Source of the DNA: Acidobacteriota bacterium
GTDB lineage: Bacteria; Acidobacteriota; Terriglobia; UBA7540
Direction: 5' to 3'
Length of the DNA stretch: 13,462 nt
Assembly: GCA_021786455.1 (NCBI GenBank)
Contig: JAJYNF010000026.1
Location: 1-13,462, forward strand
Shown: positions 6,029-13,075 of the stretch, in pieces
Position numbering within the stretch: the stretch's first letter is position 1
Layout of the letters: each line of letters opens with the position of its first letter
Program-made: the position numbers and the translations under genes
Notes under the pieces: generated by a model
The model's input: only the letters and a program-made list of their open reading frames with translations
Database searches by the model: none
Told to the model about the DNA's origin: nothing

Positions 6029-7474
6029 ATGGCTTACCGGTGGTCCGTTGGCATTCGTAATTTCGTCGTCATCGCCTACGGGAGCTTAATACTGCTCATC
6101 CCGACGGGGCGAGCGCGTTGTCAATCTCCGGTCGCGCGGGTGACTGTCCATCCGCAAGAGCCGGGGCTCGCCATCCCGCAAGATTTTCTGGGCTTTAGTT
6201 ATGAAGCGCCGGATTTGACGCGCGACTATTTTGACCCTAACAATCTTGTGCTGATTCGTCTGCTAGCCAACCTGGGCAAGGGGACGCTGCGGTTTGGCGG
6301 CAACTCCGTGGAATTTACCGGATGGTCGCGAAGCGGAGAAACAAAAATGGCCGGCTGGCGGGCCGTCTTGACGCCAGCGGATCTCGACCGCTTGTTCGCG
6401 TTCTCGGCCAAAACGAACTGGCCGATCATTTTGGGACTCAACCTCGGACATTACGATCCCAAGCTTTTCGCCGACGAGGCCGCCTACGCCGTCCGGCATG
6501 GAGGTCGGCGCTTGCTGGCGCTCGAAATTGGCAATGAGCCGGACGCTTTTATGCGCAACGGCCAGCGGCCCCGGACCTGGGGCTACACCGACTTTCGCCG
6601 CGAATGGGGCACTTACGCTCGCGCCATTCGCGCCCGCGCGCCGAACGCGCCCCTTTCCGGGCCGACCACCTGCTGCAAGGCAGGCTTGCGGTGGTTTCCA
6701 AGATTTTTGGCGGACGAGGGCCATTACCTGGTTTTTGCGACGCACCATATTTATCCGATGGGCGCCGCGGCGAGCATTCCGCCGAGTTCGCCCGAATACG
6801 CCTCCATTCCGAACATGCTCAGCCCGCAGTTGATGGAGCGGGTGGCCAGCGAGGTTTCGCAGTTGGTGGCGGACGCGCGGCCGTACCACCTGCCGGTGCG
6901 CATTGCGGAGACGAATTCGGCCTGGGGTGGTGGGAAGAACGGCGTGAGCAATGTCTTCGCCGCAGGGCTGTGGGGGGCCGATTACGCTTTTACGCTGGCT
7001 GAACAAGGCGCGGCTGGCCTGAATTTTCACGGCGGTTTTGTTTGCCGGGGCTACACGCCGATCTGCATTAAGGACGGCCACGATCATGCTCAGCCGCTCT
7101 ATTACGGGATGCTGCTGTTCCACGCCGCGACGCCGGGGCGGATCGTACCGGTCCAGGCTCGCTCTTCGGCCAACGTCGCGGCCCACGCGGTGCTGGCTCC
7201 CAACGGCGACCTCAGCTTGGTGCTTATTAACAAAGACGCCAAGCAATCCGTTAAGGCAAGGATTTCCGGCGCAAGCTCCTACGCGCGAGCGACCCTGCTG
7301 CGCCTTGAAGCCCCCTCGCTCGATGCTGAGGCCAAGATCACCTTTGGCCGCCATGCGGTGGCGGCGGATGGAAGCTGGACCCCCGGCGCGGGCGAGATGA
7401 TCCGGCCGCACGGCCGCGTCTTTGAAGTCAGCCTGCCGGCAAGCAGCGCCTTGCTGATGCGATTCGAAAAGTAG
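6029..7474 (+). CDS. Secreted GH79-family glycosidase (beta-glucuronidase-like)
   Basis: Retaining clan GH-A glycosidase; characterised bacterial GH79 members, including one from Acidobacterium capsulatum, release glucuronic acid from polysaccharides. Numbered from the GTG at 6023 (483 residues), an N-terminal hydrophobic segment (FVVIAYGSLILLIP, 14-27) looks like a signal peptide. The TIM-barrel carries the acid/base Glu172 in EIGNEPD and the probable nucleophile Glu296 in RIAETNSAWGGG. The barrel start FLGFSYEAPD and the strand TLRFGGNS are also typical. After about residue 370 a beta-sandwich follows, as in the GH79 C-terminal beta domain. Three starts are stacked in frame (GTG 6023, ATG 6026, ATG 6029); GGAG at 6020-6023 favours 6029. 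It faces a convergent GH3 gene 89 bp away. Exact substrate is unproven. Confidence 0.8.
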   Translation: MAYRWSVGIRNFVVIAYGSLILLIPTGRARCQSPVARVTVHPQEPGLAIPQDFLGFSYEAPDLTRDYFDPNNLVLIRLLANLGKGTLRFGGNSVEFTGWSRSGETKMAGWRAVLTPADLDRLFAFSAKTNWPIILGLNLGHYDPKLFADEAAYAVRHGGRRLLALEIGNEPDAFMRNGQRPRTWGYTDFRREWGTYARAIRARAPNAPLSGPTTCCKAGLRWFPRFLADEGHYLVFATHHIYPMGAAASIPPSSPEYASIPNMLSPQLMERVASEVSQLVADARPYHLPVRIAETNSAWGGGKNGVSNVFAAGLWGADYAFTLAEQGAAGLNFHGGFVCRGYTPICIKDGHDHAQPLYYGMLLFHAATPGRIVPVQARSSANVAAHAVLAPNGDLSLVLINKDAKQSVKARISGASSYARATLLRLEAPSLDAEAKITFGRHAVAADGSWTPGAGEMIRPHGRVFEVSLPASSALLMRFEK

Positions 7475-7563
7475 CGTCCGCCGCGCATGGAGCGGCTCTG
7501 CGGAAAAACTGCGTTGTGTTTTTGTGAGCCTCGATAGGCCGCGACATGCCTGCGCGCCATCGC
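7475..7563. other. Short convergent gap between GH79 and GH3 genes
   Basis: 89 bp in which both transcription units must end. I see only short T and A runs and no convincing hairpin followed by a T-run on either strand. Confidence 0.4.
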
Positions 7564-9639
7564 CTAGCGGGGCTTGATGCTCACCTGACCGCGCAGCAGA
7601 ATGTCGCGCGAAGACGAGCCGACCATCATCTTATAAACCCCTGGCAAAATGGCCCAGCGGTGATCCTTCGTGTTCCAGTAAGAAAAGTCGCGCGCGTTGA
7701 GTTCGAGGCGCACGTGGCCGGTTTCCCCCGGCTGGAGTTGCAGCTTGGCAAAGCCTTTGAGTTGCTTCGGAGGCTCGGGAACAGCCGAGGTCTGAGGAAA
7801 GCCGACGTAGAGTTCGGCAACTTCCGCGCCCGCCCGTTGGCCCGTGTTGGTCACATGGAAATCAACGCTGACCGTTTGACTCGAACGCTCGCTGAGCGAG
7901 ATCGTCTTTGGAGAAACAGAAAGGGCTTTGTACCGAAACGTGGTATAGGAGAGACCGAAGCCGAACGGAAACAGCGGCCGGATGTGGTCAGCGTCATAGT
8001 GGCGATAGCCGACGAAAATGCCTTCCGAGTAGTGAACGACGCCATTCACTCCCGGATATTGTTCAGGCGTGTTTGCGGGGATGTCCTGAAGCCGTTTGGG
8101 GAAAGTGATCGGCAGCTTTCCGGAAGGATCGACGTCCCCAAACAGCAGGGCGGCGACCGCGTTGCCATCTTCCTCCCCCGGATACCAAGCTTCGAGAATT
8201 GCCGGAACTTGCTTCACCCAAGGCATGAGGATCGCGGATCCGCTTTTCAGCACCACGACCGTATGTGGATTCGCGGCGGCTACCGCTTCCACCAGTGAGT
8301 CTTGATTGCCTTGGAGGGAAAGGGGGTGGTCGCGGCCTTCGGTCTCGTAATCGCCCACCATGACAATGGCCACGTCAGAGGACTTGGCCAAAGCGGCGGC
8401 CGCAGCAACGTCGGCGCCGTCATTGAAGCTGACCTTCACGCCACGGCCGACCCGACGCTGAATCCCTTCGAGCGGATCCACCGTATAAAGGGGAACCACA
8501 TGCGAGCTGCCGCCACCGCCGGTGATGGCGCGCGCCGCGTAAGGGCCAATGAGGGCAATGGAATGGAGGCGCGAGCCATCCAGAGGGAGCAGTCCGCCCT
8601 GGTTTTTGAGCAGCACCATGCATTGCTCGGCAATTTCACGCGCCAGTCGGCCATCCTGTTTGACTGGAATGGGATGAAGCGTCGGAGGATGGTCATACAC
8701 CCCCAGTTCCATCATGGCGCGAAAACGGCGAATCAACTTGTCGTTGATGACGGACATGGGCACGCGGCCCGATTGGACCGCGGTTTTGAGCGCGCTCGAA
8801 AAGTAGCGCCCGGTGGGCATTTCGAGATCGAGGCCCGCCATCGCCGAGCGAACCGTGCTGTGGGTCGCGCCAAAGTCAGAAGTAACGAATCCATTAAAGC
8901 CCCAGTCCTTTTTCAGAATCTGATGGAGCAGAAGCTTATTTTGACAGTTGTAAACCCCGTTCACTTTGTTATACGCGCACATGACCGCGCCCACGTGAGC
9001 TTGCTGGACCGCGGCTTTGAAGGCGGGAAGGTAGATTTCATGGAGCGCCCGCTCGCCGATAATCTCATTGATTCTGAATCGGTTCGTCTCCTGGTTGTTG
9101 GCATCGTAATGTTTCGCCTCAGCGATGACGTGCTGGCTTTGAATGCCCTCGATTTCGTTTACCGCCATTTGACTCACGAGATACGGGTCTTCGCCAAAAG
9201 CCTCAAACGTCCGGCCGTTCTGAGGAACGCGCATGATGTTGATGTCCGGCCCTTCGAGCAGCCCGTCGGCAAGGTCTCTCGACTCTTTGCCGATTATGAC
9301 GCCGTAGAGGCGGGCGAGCTTCACGTCCCAGGATGCAGCTAGCCCGATGGGAGCAGGCAGGGCCGTGGCGGGTTGCTGCGGACGGGTGCCGTCGGGCCCG
9401 ACGCCGGCGGGGCCGTTGGTGATTCGCAGCGCCGGGATACCCAGTCGCTTGATGGGTGGAACGTAACGGAAATGAGTGGCATCGCGAATGCCGTGCAGCT
9501 CCTCAATCTTTTCGTGCAAGGTCATCTCGCGAACGATGGCCTGAGCCCGCGCGTTGGCGCTCTGAGCCTGAACTCGAGCCGGCCCGCTGGCAAGCATCAA
9601 CCCCAGCCAGCAAAGTAGCCATTTTGACGGTGCGTTCAT
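7564..9639 (-). CDS. Secreted GH3-family glycosidase (beta-glucosidase/xylosidase-like)
   Basis: 691 residues, with a classic signal peptide (KWLLCWLGLMLASGPARVQAQ, cleavage probably after AQA near 25-27). The N-terminal GH3 barrel has GPDINIMRVPQNGRTFEAFG at 130-149, KHYDANNQETNR at 176-187 and the nucleophile Asp255 in VTSDFGA. The alpha/beta sandwich domain has YETEGRDHPLSLQGNQ, in which Glu434 is the likely acid/base. The C-terminal fibronectin-III-like domain includes FPFGFGLSYTTF and GAEVAELYVGFP. No PA14 insertion is present. This is the domain order of exported GH3 beta-glucosidases and related enzymes that trim oligosaccharides; substrate cannot be fixed from sequence. The start is strongly supported by GGGAGG 6 bases before the ATG. 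Confidence 0.93.
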   Translation of the reverse strand: MNAPSKWLLCWLGLMLASGPARVQAQSANARAQAIVREMTLHEKIEELHGIRDATHFRYVPPIKRLGIPALRITNGPAGVGPDGTRPQQPATALPAPIGLAASWDVKLARLYGVIIGKESRDLADGLLEGPDINIMRVPQNGRTFEAFGEDPYLVSQMAVNEIEGIQSQHVIAEAKHYDANNQETNRFRINEIIGERALHEIYLPAFKAAVQQAHVGAVMCAYNKVNGVYNCQNKLLLHQILKKDWGFNGFVTSDFGATHSTVRSAMAGLDLEMPTGRYFSSALKTAVQSGRVPMSVINDKLIRRFRAMMELGVYDHPPTLHPIPVKQDGRLAREIAEQCMVLLKNQGGLLPLDGSRLHSIALIGPYAARAITGGGGSSHVVPLYTVDPLEGIQRRVGRGVKVSFNDGADVAAAAALAKSSDVAIVMVGDYETEGRDHPLSLQGNQDSLVEAVAAANPHTVVVLKSGSAILMPWVKQVPAILEAWYPGEEDGNAVAALLFGDVDPSGKLPITFPKRLQDIPANTPEQYPGVNGVVHYSEGIFVGYRHYDADHIRPLFPFGFGLSYTTFRYKALSVSPKTISLSERSSQTVSVDFHVTNTGQRAGAEVAELYVGFPQTSAVPEPPKQLKGFAKLQLQPGETGHVRLELNARDFSYWNTKDHRWAILPGVYKMMVGSSSRDILLRGQVSIKPR

Positions 9640-10019
9640 CGGCAGCCTCCCGTAAGTTAAGGTGGCGCTGGCCCCAGGCCACCGTGTTATAAGGCACGGT
9701 CAGCCGTTATCTCCAGCGGCTCCCTCTGCGCAGACCGTTGGTTCCGGCTGTCAGCAAAAAGCCATTCAGGATAGCAGCTTACCTATCTTCACAGAACCCT
9801 TTGTCAATGGCAATCAGGGCGTCAGTCAAACCCCTGGCGAGACCACAGAGCGCGACGCCCGGTGCTGCGGCTCCAGCAACGATTCGGCTTGCTGGCCATC
9901 AACCCTGGGCCAAACTGTCAGACGCCGCCGACTCCTCATCCCCGCGCTGGACATCAATTAACGAAATGGTTAGACTTTTGGGTTGTACAGAGAAAGTGAT
10001 CCTAAGACAGGAGGAGGCG
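9640..10019. other. Divergent promoter region between GH3 and LysW-like genes
   Basis: 380 bp. A + strand promoter candidate is at 9948-9976 and the strong GH3 ribosome site at 9646-9651. On the minus strand TATAAC (about 9686-9691) could be a -10 for the GH3 gene, with a weak TGGAGA-like -35. An in-frame ORF extends upstream of the LysW-like start through this region, but its translation has no domain character and I do not treat it as coding. Confidence 0.4.
9948..9976 (+). promoter_or_regulatory. Candidate sigma70 promoter for the LysW-like gene
   Basis: TGGACA (9948-9953, 5 of 6 to the -35 consensus) and TAGACT (9971-9976, 4 of 6 to -10) are separated by exactly 17 bases, about 43 bases before the ATG. 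This is a pattern match without experimental support. Confidence 0.35.
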
Positions 10020-10190
10020 ATGGCAATCTGTCCGGAATGCGAGGCGCCGCTGGACATTGAGGACGAGCAGGTGAAAGAAGGGCAGGTGTTGGATTGTCCG
10101 GAATGTGGCGCGGAACTTGAGGTTGTTAGCACCAACCCCCTGGAGCTCGACCTTATTGAAAATGACGAAGGAGAAGATGATGAAATCTAG
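10020..10190 (+). CDS. LysW-like zinc-ribbon amino-group carrier protein
   Basis: 56 residues, very acidic. The LysW family zinc ribbon is intact: CPEC at 4-7 and CPEC at 26-29, followed by GAELEVVSTNPLELDLIE, matching the LysW core. LysW carries alpha-aminoadipate (or glutamate) on its C-terminal glutamate during AAA-pathway lysine or arginine synthesis. Here the C-terminus reads ENDEGEDDEI and lacks the conserved EDWGE ending, and no lysX, lysZ, lysY or lysJ gene is in the window. It may therefore be a LysW paralogue with another role, or a zinc-ribbon protein that only resembles LysW. The ribosome site AGGAGGAGG is very strong and fixes the start; a longer in-frame ORF upstream is not needed. 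The next gene starts inside its last codons. Confidence 0.8.
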   Translation: MAICPECEAPLDIEDEQVKEGQVLDCPECGAELEVVSTNPLELDLIENDEGEDDEI

Positions 10191-10617
10191 CCATAGGCCG
10201 CACGGCAGCCTGCGCGCGACGGTGTTCGGGCTTACAAGAGCCGTTCATCGTCCGGCCGGACGAAAGGCCATTGGGCCCGTACTCCTGGCAGCCGCCCTGC
10301 TATCTTGGGCCCCCGTCGCGGCGGTGGCTAAGAAGAAGCCGAAACCTACGAAGACGGTCACCGGGCAGGTCTTCGATGCTTCCAATCTTCCGGTCGCAGG
10401 GGCGGACGTGGAGTTAACCGATCTGACGACCAAAAAGAAACTCGACATGTACACGCAAGAGAACGGAAGTTATGAGTTTGGCGGCCTCAGTTTCAACCAC
10501 AACTATCAGGTGCAAGCCCACTATCGCGGCCTAACCTCGTCAGCTCGGATCGTCAGCTCATGGGACCCGCGCGCCGAAATGGTCTTGAATCTCTACCTCA
10601 ATCCCGCCAAGGAATAG
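10180..10617 (+). CDS. Small secreted carboxypeptidase-regulatory-like (Ig-fold) protein
   Basis: 145 residues. A long signal sequence has a basic n-region and the hydrophobic core IGPVLLAAALLSWAPVAAVA (31-50), with cleavage likely after AVA at 50. Then comes a Lys-rich stretch (KKKPKPTK) and a single beta-sandwich of the carboxypeptidase-regulatory-like/CnaB type (about 59-140): VTGQVFDASNLPVAGADVEL, ENGSYEFGGL, NYQVQAHYRG. Such domains are abundant in Acidobacteria exported proteins; no enzyme domain is attached. The gene overlaps the LysW-like gene by 11 bases, and its ribosome site (AAGGAG at 10168-10173, 6 bases before the ATG) lies in that gene's acidic-tail codons, so translation is probably coupled. 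An ATG three bases upstream is the alternative start. Confidence 0.75.
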   Translation: MKSSHRPHGSLRATVFGLTRAVHRPAGRKAIGPVLLAAALLSWAPVAAVAKKKPKPTKTVTGQVFDASNLPVAGADVELTDLTTKKKLDMYTQENGSYEFGGLSFNHNYQVQAHYRGLTSSARIVSSWDPRAEMVLNLYLNPAKE

Positions 10618-10679
10618 GCTGACGGAAGCCGAGAGACGCCCCGTATTCCGCCGCTCGATTAGACTGTCCCGCCCGCGAT

Positions 10680-11924
10680 TCATTGCGGCGAGAAACAAAC
10701 CCTGACCAGCCGCCGCCCGGCGCGGAAGACATAATCGCCGATGTACTCCCCCGGGCGAAGTTCCATTGTGGGATCGGTGAGCCGCCTCCACTGCGGCGAG
10801 CCATTTGTGAAATCCGCCACCGAGACGGCCCCTTCCCTGATCTTTCGCTGTGCCTCCGTGTTGGAGGGATAAAGCTTTAGATCCACTAACAGCCGTGACA
10901 GCTTGACGGGCGGGCCGAAGTACCAGTTCTGGTAGGGAATGTCGCGGGGCAACCGGTTTTCCTGAAACTGCTTTTCGAAACTCCTTTGCGCGTCGGCGCC
11001 TTTCTGCTCACCATGAAAATCGGCCACGATCGCGCGCGCCAAGTCTTTCTTCACATCGAGCGGATGCCGGCTGCCCGCAGCCACGGCTGCTTTCAGGGCG
11101 CTTACCTTGCCTGGGCTGAGGTCGGTGAGGAGCACGTAATATCGCCACATCAGGTCGTCGGAGATGGACATAATTTTGCCAAACATTTCGGCGGGCGCTT
11201 CGTTGATGCCGACGTAGTTGCCGAGCGATTTGGACATTTTCCTCACCCCGTCGAGTCCTTCTAATATTGGCATGGTGAGGACGATCTGCGGCTCGAGGCC
11301 GTATTCGCGCTGAATCTCGCGGTGGACGAGAAGATTGAATTTCTGCTCCGTCGCGCCGAGTTCGAGGTCGGACCGAAGCATGACCGCGTCGTAAGCCGTG
11401 AGCAGGGGATAAAGCAGCTCGTGGACGGAAATGGGCAGATTCTTGTCGAGGCGCGAGCGAAAGTCTTCGCGCTCCAGCATTCGCGCCAGGCGATAGTGAC
11501 CGCACAGCCGCACAATGTCGTAACTTGACATCTTTCCCAGCCATTCGCTGTTGTATCGAACTTCCGTCTTCTCGCGGTCGAGGATTTTGTAAACCTGCTC
11601 GAGATACGTCTGGGCATTTGCGTTCACTTCGTCCCGCGAGAGCGGAGGACGAGTCTCGGACTGCCCGGTGGGGTCGCCGATCATGGCGGAAAAATCGCCG
11701 ACCAGAAAGACGGCCGTGTGACCGAGTTCCTGAAAATGTTTGAGTTTGCGTAGCACGACGGTATGCCCGAGATGAAGGTCCGGCGCCGTCGGGTCCACGC
11801 CAAGATAGACGCGCAAGGGCTGTCCGGAAGCCGCGGCCCGTTCCAGCTTCGCCCGCAACTCTTCCGCGGGAATAACCTCCGCTGCGCCCCGAGTCAGATA
11901 AGCGACTTGTTCGTCAATCGTCAT
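10680..11924 (-). CDS. tyrS: Tyrosyl-tRNA synthetase
   Basis: Class I aminoacyl-tRNA synthetase charging tRNA-Tyr in the cytoplasm. 414 residues with the expected order: YLGVDPTAPDLHLGH with the HIGH-type motif HLGH at 51-54, the active-site stretch VGDFSAMIGDPTG at 75-87, KMSKS at 229-233, and a C-terminal S4 RNA-binding domain from about 345 (KLSRLLVDLKLYPSNTEAQR ... IREGAVSVAD). The early KMSKS placement and HLGH form fit the TyrZ-like branch rather than E. coli TyrS. It starts 7 bases after the purN stop and has no visible Shine-Dalgarno, so it is probably co-transcribed and perhaps coupled with purN. No T-box leader is possible in so short a gap. Confidence 0.95.
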   Translation of the reverse strand: MTIDEQVAYLTRGAAEVIPAEELRAKLERAAASGQPLRVYLGVDPTAPDLHLGHTVVLRKLKHFQELGHTAVFLVGDFSAMIGDPTGQSETRPPLSRDEVNANAQTYLEQVYKILDREKTEVRYNSEWLGKMSSYDIVRLCGHYRLARMLEREDFRSRLDKNLPISVHELLYPLLTAYDAVMLRSDLELGATEQKFNLLVHREIQREYGLEPQIVLTMPILEGLDGVRKMSKSLGNYVGINEAPAEMFGKIMSISDDLMWRYYVLLTDLSPGKVSALKAAVAAGSRHPLDVKKDLARAIVADFHGEQKGADAQRSFEKQFQENRLPRDIPYQNWYFGPPVKLSRLLVDLKLYPSNTEAQRKIREGAVSVADFTNGSPQWRRLTDPTMELRPGEYIGDYVFRAGRRLVRVCFSPQ

Positions 11925-11931
11925 GGTTGGT

Positions 11932-12567
11932 TTATGAATGGCCCTCTGAGGTTGGCCGCGGCCCAGGCGGCTCCAGAAGAATGCGCCGCCCCTCGATGCG
12001 GATGCGTCCTTCGAGCATCAGGCGAATTGCTTCGGAATAGATTCGATGCTCCTCCTTCAGGATTCGCGCCGAAAGAGTTTCGACCGTATCGTCATCGAGG
12101 ACGGGCACGACGGCCTGGGCGACAATGGGTCCGGTGTCCACGCCCTCGTCCACGATGTGGACGGTGCAGCCGGTGAACTTCACCCCGTATTCGAGCGCCT
12201 GCTTCTGGGCATCGAGGCCCGCAAAGGCGGGCAACAGCGCCGGGTGAATGTTGAGGATACGGCGGGGAAATGCGCGGACAAAATACGGGCTCAGTACTCG
12301 CATAAAGCCGGCCAGACAAACCAAGTCCACTCGGTGCTCGTTGAGGAGAGCGACGACTTCACGGTCGTAAACTTCTCGATCCTTGCCCTTGGATGGCAGA
12401 TAGACGGCTTTGAGTCCACGTTCCCTCGCGCGGCGAAGTCCCGGGGCATCCTCGCGGTTGCTGATGACGATGGCGATGCGGGCATTGATTTTTCCCGCTT
12501 CTACGTCGCGGGCAATCGCTTCAAAATTGGAACCGCGCCCGGAAAGAAGAATTCCCAGATGCTTCAT
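11932..12567 (-). CDS. purN: Phosphoribosylglycinamide formyltransferase (GART, folate-dependent)
   Basis: Third step of purine synthesis: transfers a formyl group from 10-formyl-tetrahydrofolate to GAR. 211 residues, the usual size. The phosphate-binding segment GRGSNFEAI is at 10-18. The catalytic triad is Asn106 and His108 in ILNIHPALLPAF and Asp144 in DEGVDTGPI, at the same numbers I recall for the E. coli enzyme. AGGAG lies 4 bases before the ATG. purM lies upstream on the same strand, but 508 bp of repeats separate the two; tyrS follows after 7 bp. Confidence 0.95.
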   Translation of the reverse strand: MKHLGILLSGRGSNFEAIARDVEAGKINARIAIVISNREDAPGLRRARERGLKAVYLPSKGKDREVYDREVVALLNEHRVDLVCLAGFMRVLSPYFVRAFPRRILNIHPALLPAFAGLDAQKQALEYGVKFTGCTVHIVDEGVDTGPIVAQAVVPVLDDDTVETLSARILKEEHRIYSEAIRLMLEGRIRIEGRRILLEPPGPRPTSEGHS

Positions 12568-12698
12568 ACTGCTCCTGAGAGCCCAATCACAAAGGCCGGA
12601 AGCCAGTGTCGCGCGTCTAATAGAATGCTGAAAAACCCTCCTCGGCGGTCATTCCGAGGGCCGGTGTTCGTCATCGGCCCGAGAGCCTGTCCTGAGCG

Positions 12699-12730
12699 GT
12701 AGCCGCGACACTGCGTCGGGTGTCGCGGGG
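12699..12730 (+). repeat. 32-bp hairpin repeat, copy B
   Basis: Same frame as copy A (GGTAGCCGCGAC-N12-GTCGCGGG), but the stem is CCGCGACAC (12703-12711) with GTGTCGCGG (12720-12728). Relative to copy A two bases changed on one arm and two on the other, so pairing is kept. Confidence 0.65.
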
Positions 12731-12740
12731 TTCGGAACAG

Positions 12741-12772
12741 CCCGCGACGGAGAAAGCACCGTGGCGGCTACC
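12741..12772 (-). repeat. 32-bp hairpin repeat, copy C (inverted)
   Basis: Read on the minus strand it matches copy A at 30 of 32 bases; one difference breaks a stem pair. It stands head-to-head with copy B, 10 bases apart, inside the 214-bp element, so the two copies form a larger palindrome. Confidence 0.65.
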
Positions 12773-12849
12773 AGTCCCTGGATCAAAAGCAGATTCCTCG
12801 CTTCGCTCGGAATGACGGCGTCGGAAACGTTTTTCAGCAACCTGCTACG

Positions 12850-12955
12850 GCCTCTTTACGATGGCGCGATGTGGCACGGGCTTCCGGCCCTTGCCAGAAC
12901 GCGGCCAGGATGGCTGTGCCGCGAAGCGTACACAGAAAATCGAATTAGGACTCGC
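12850..12955 (+). repeat. Palindromic intergenic repeat, copy 2 (GTGGCACGG family)
   Basis: Aligns along its length with 1618-1723: shared blocks are TTTAC.ATGGCGCGA, GTGGCACGGGC, GCGGCCAgGATGGC and GAATTAGGA (copy 1: GATTTAGGA). The hairpin arms are more eroded than in copy 1, so it is probably the older or less constrained copy. It directly follows the MITE-like element. Confidence 0.65.
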
Positions 12956-13075
12956 CACCACGGAAAGGCGCTCTTTGAATCCCCGGTCGCCGATTCTTCG
13001 CGCGGCATTGAGGATGCTGTGGAATCTCGTTTCGCGTTTACTCAACCACCCCGATACTCGGAGGCGCGAACCTGG

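Larger units (their letters stand above)
12626..12839. mobile_element. 214-bp MITE-like element with terminal inverted repeats
   Basis: The ends are a perfect 11-bp inverted repeat, TGCTGAAAAAC (12626-12636) and GTTTTTCAGCA (12829-12839). After a divergent stretch the similarity resumes with GTCATTCCGAG on the left against CTCGGAATGAC on the right, giving imperfect terminal repeats of about 33 bp. It encodes no protein. The inner right part reads on the minus strand as IPSEARNL, a phrase typical of dispersed bacterial repeats. No target-site duplication is evident, so a mobile origin is inferred from the form only. Confidence 0.55.
12568..13075. other. Repeat-filled gap between purM and purN
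   Basis: 508 bp without a gene where an operon junction would be expected. It holds an inverted-repeat-bounded element (12626-12839) with two 32-bp hairpin repeats inside, then copy 2 of the palindromic repeat (12850-12955). In the remaining 12956-13075 I see no gene, RNA or clear promoter. Confidence 0.7.

Noticed and set aside
6263..7411. 382-codon open frame antisense to the GH79 gene
   Set aside because: Arg-rich low-complexity translation typical of GC-rich antisense shadows; the + frame has full catalytic motifs.
8302..9342. 346-codon open frame antisense to the GH3 gene
   Set aside because: Same reasoning: the minus-strand GH3 frame carries all motifs and a signal peptide, and the antisense translation matches nothing I know.
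9738..10019. Longer frame upstream of the LysW-like gene (150 residues in total)
   Set aside because: The zinc-ribbon family begins at MAICPEC, which has a very strong ribosome site; the upstream translation has no family character.
10618..10679. Bidirectional terminator between the Ig-fold gene and tyrS
   Set aside because: Only 62 bases, with no convincing stem followed by a T-run on either strand.
12046..12702. 218-codon + strand frame over purN
   Set aside because: Antisense shadow of purN continuing into the repeat element.
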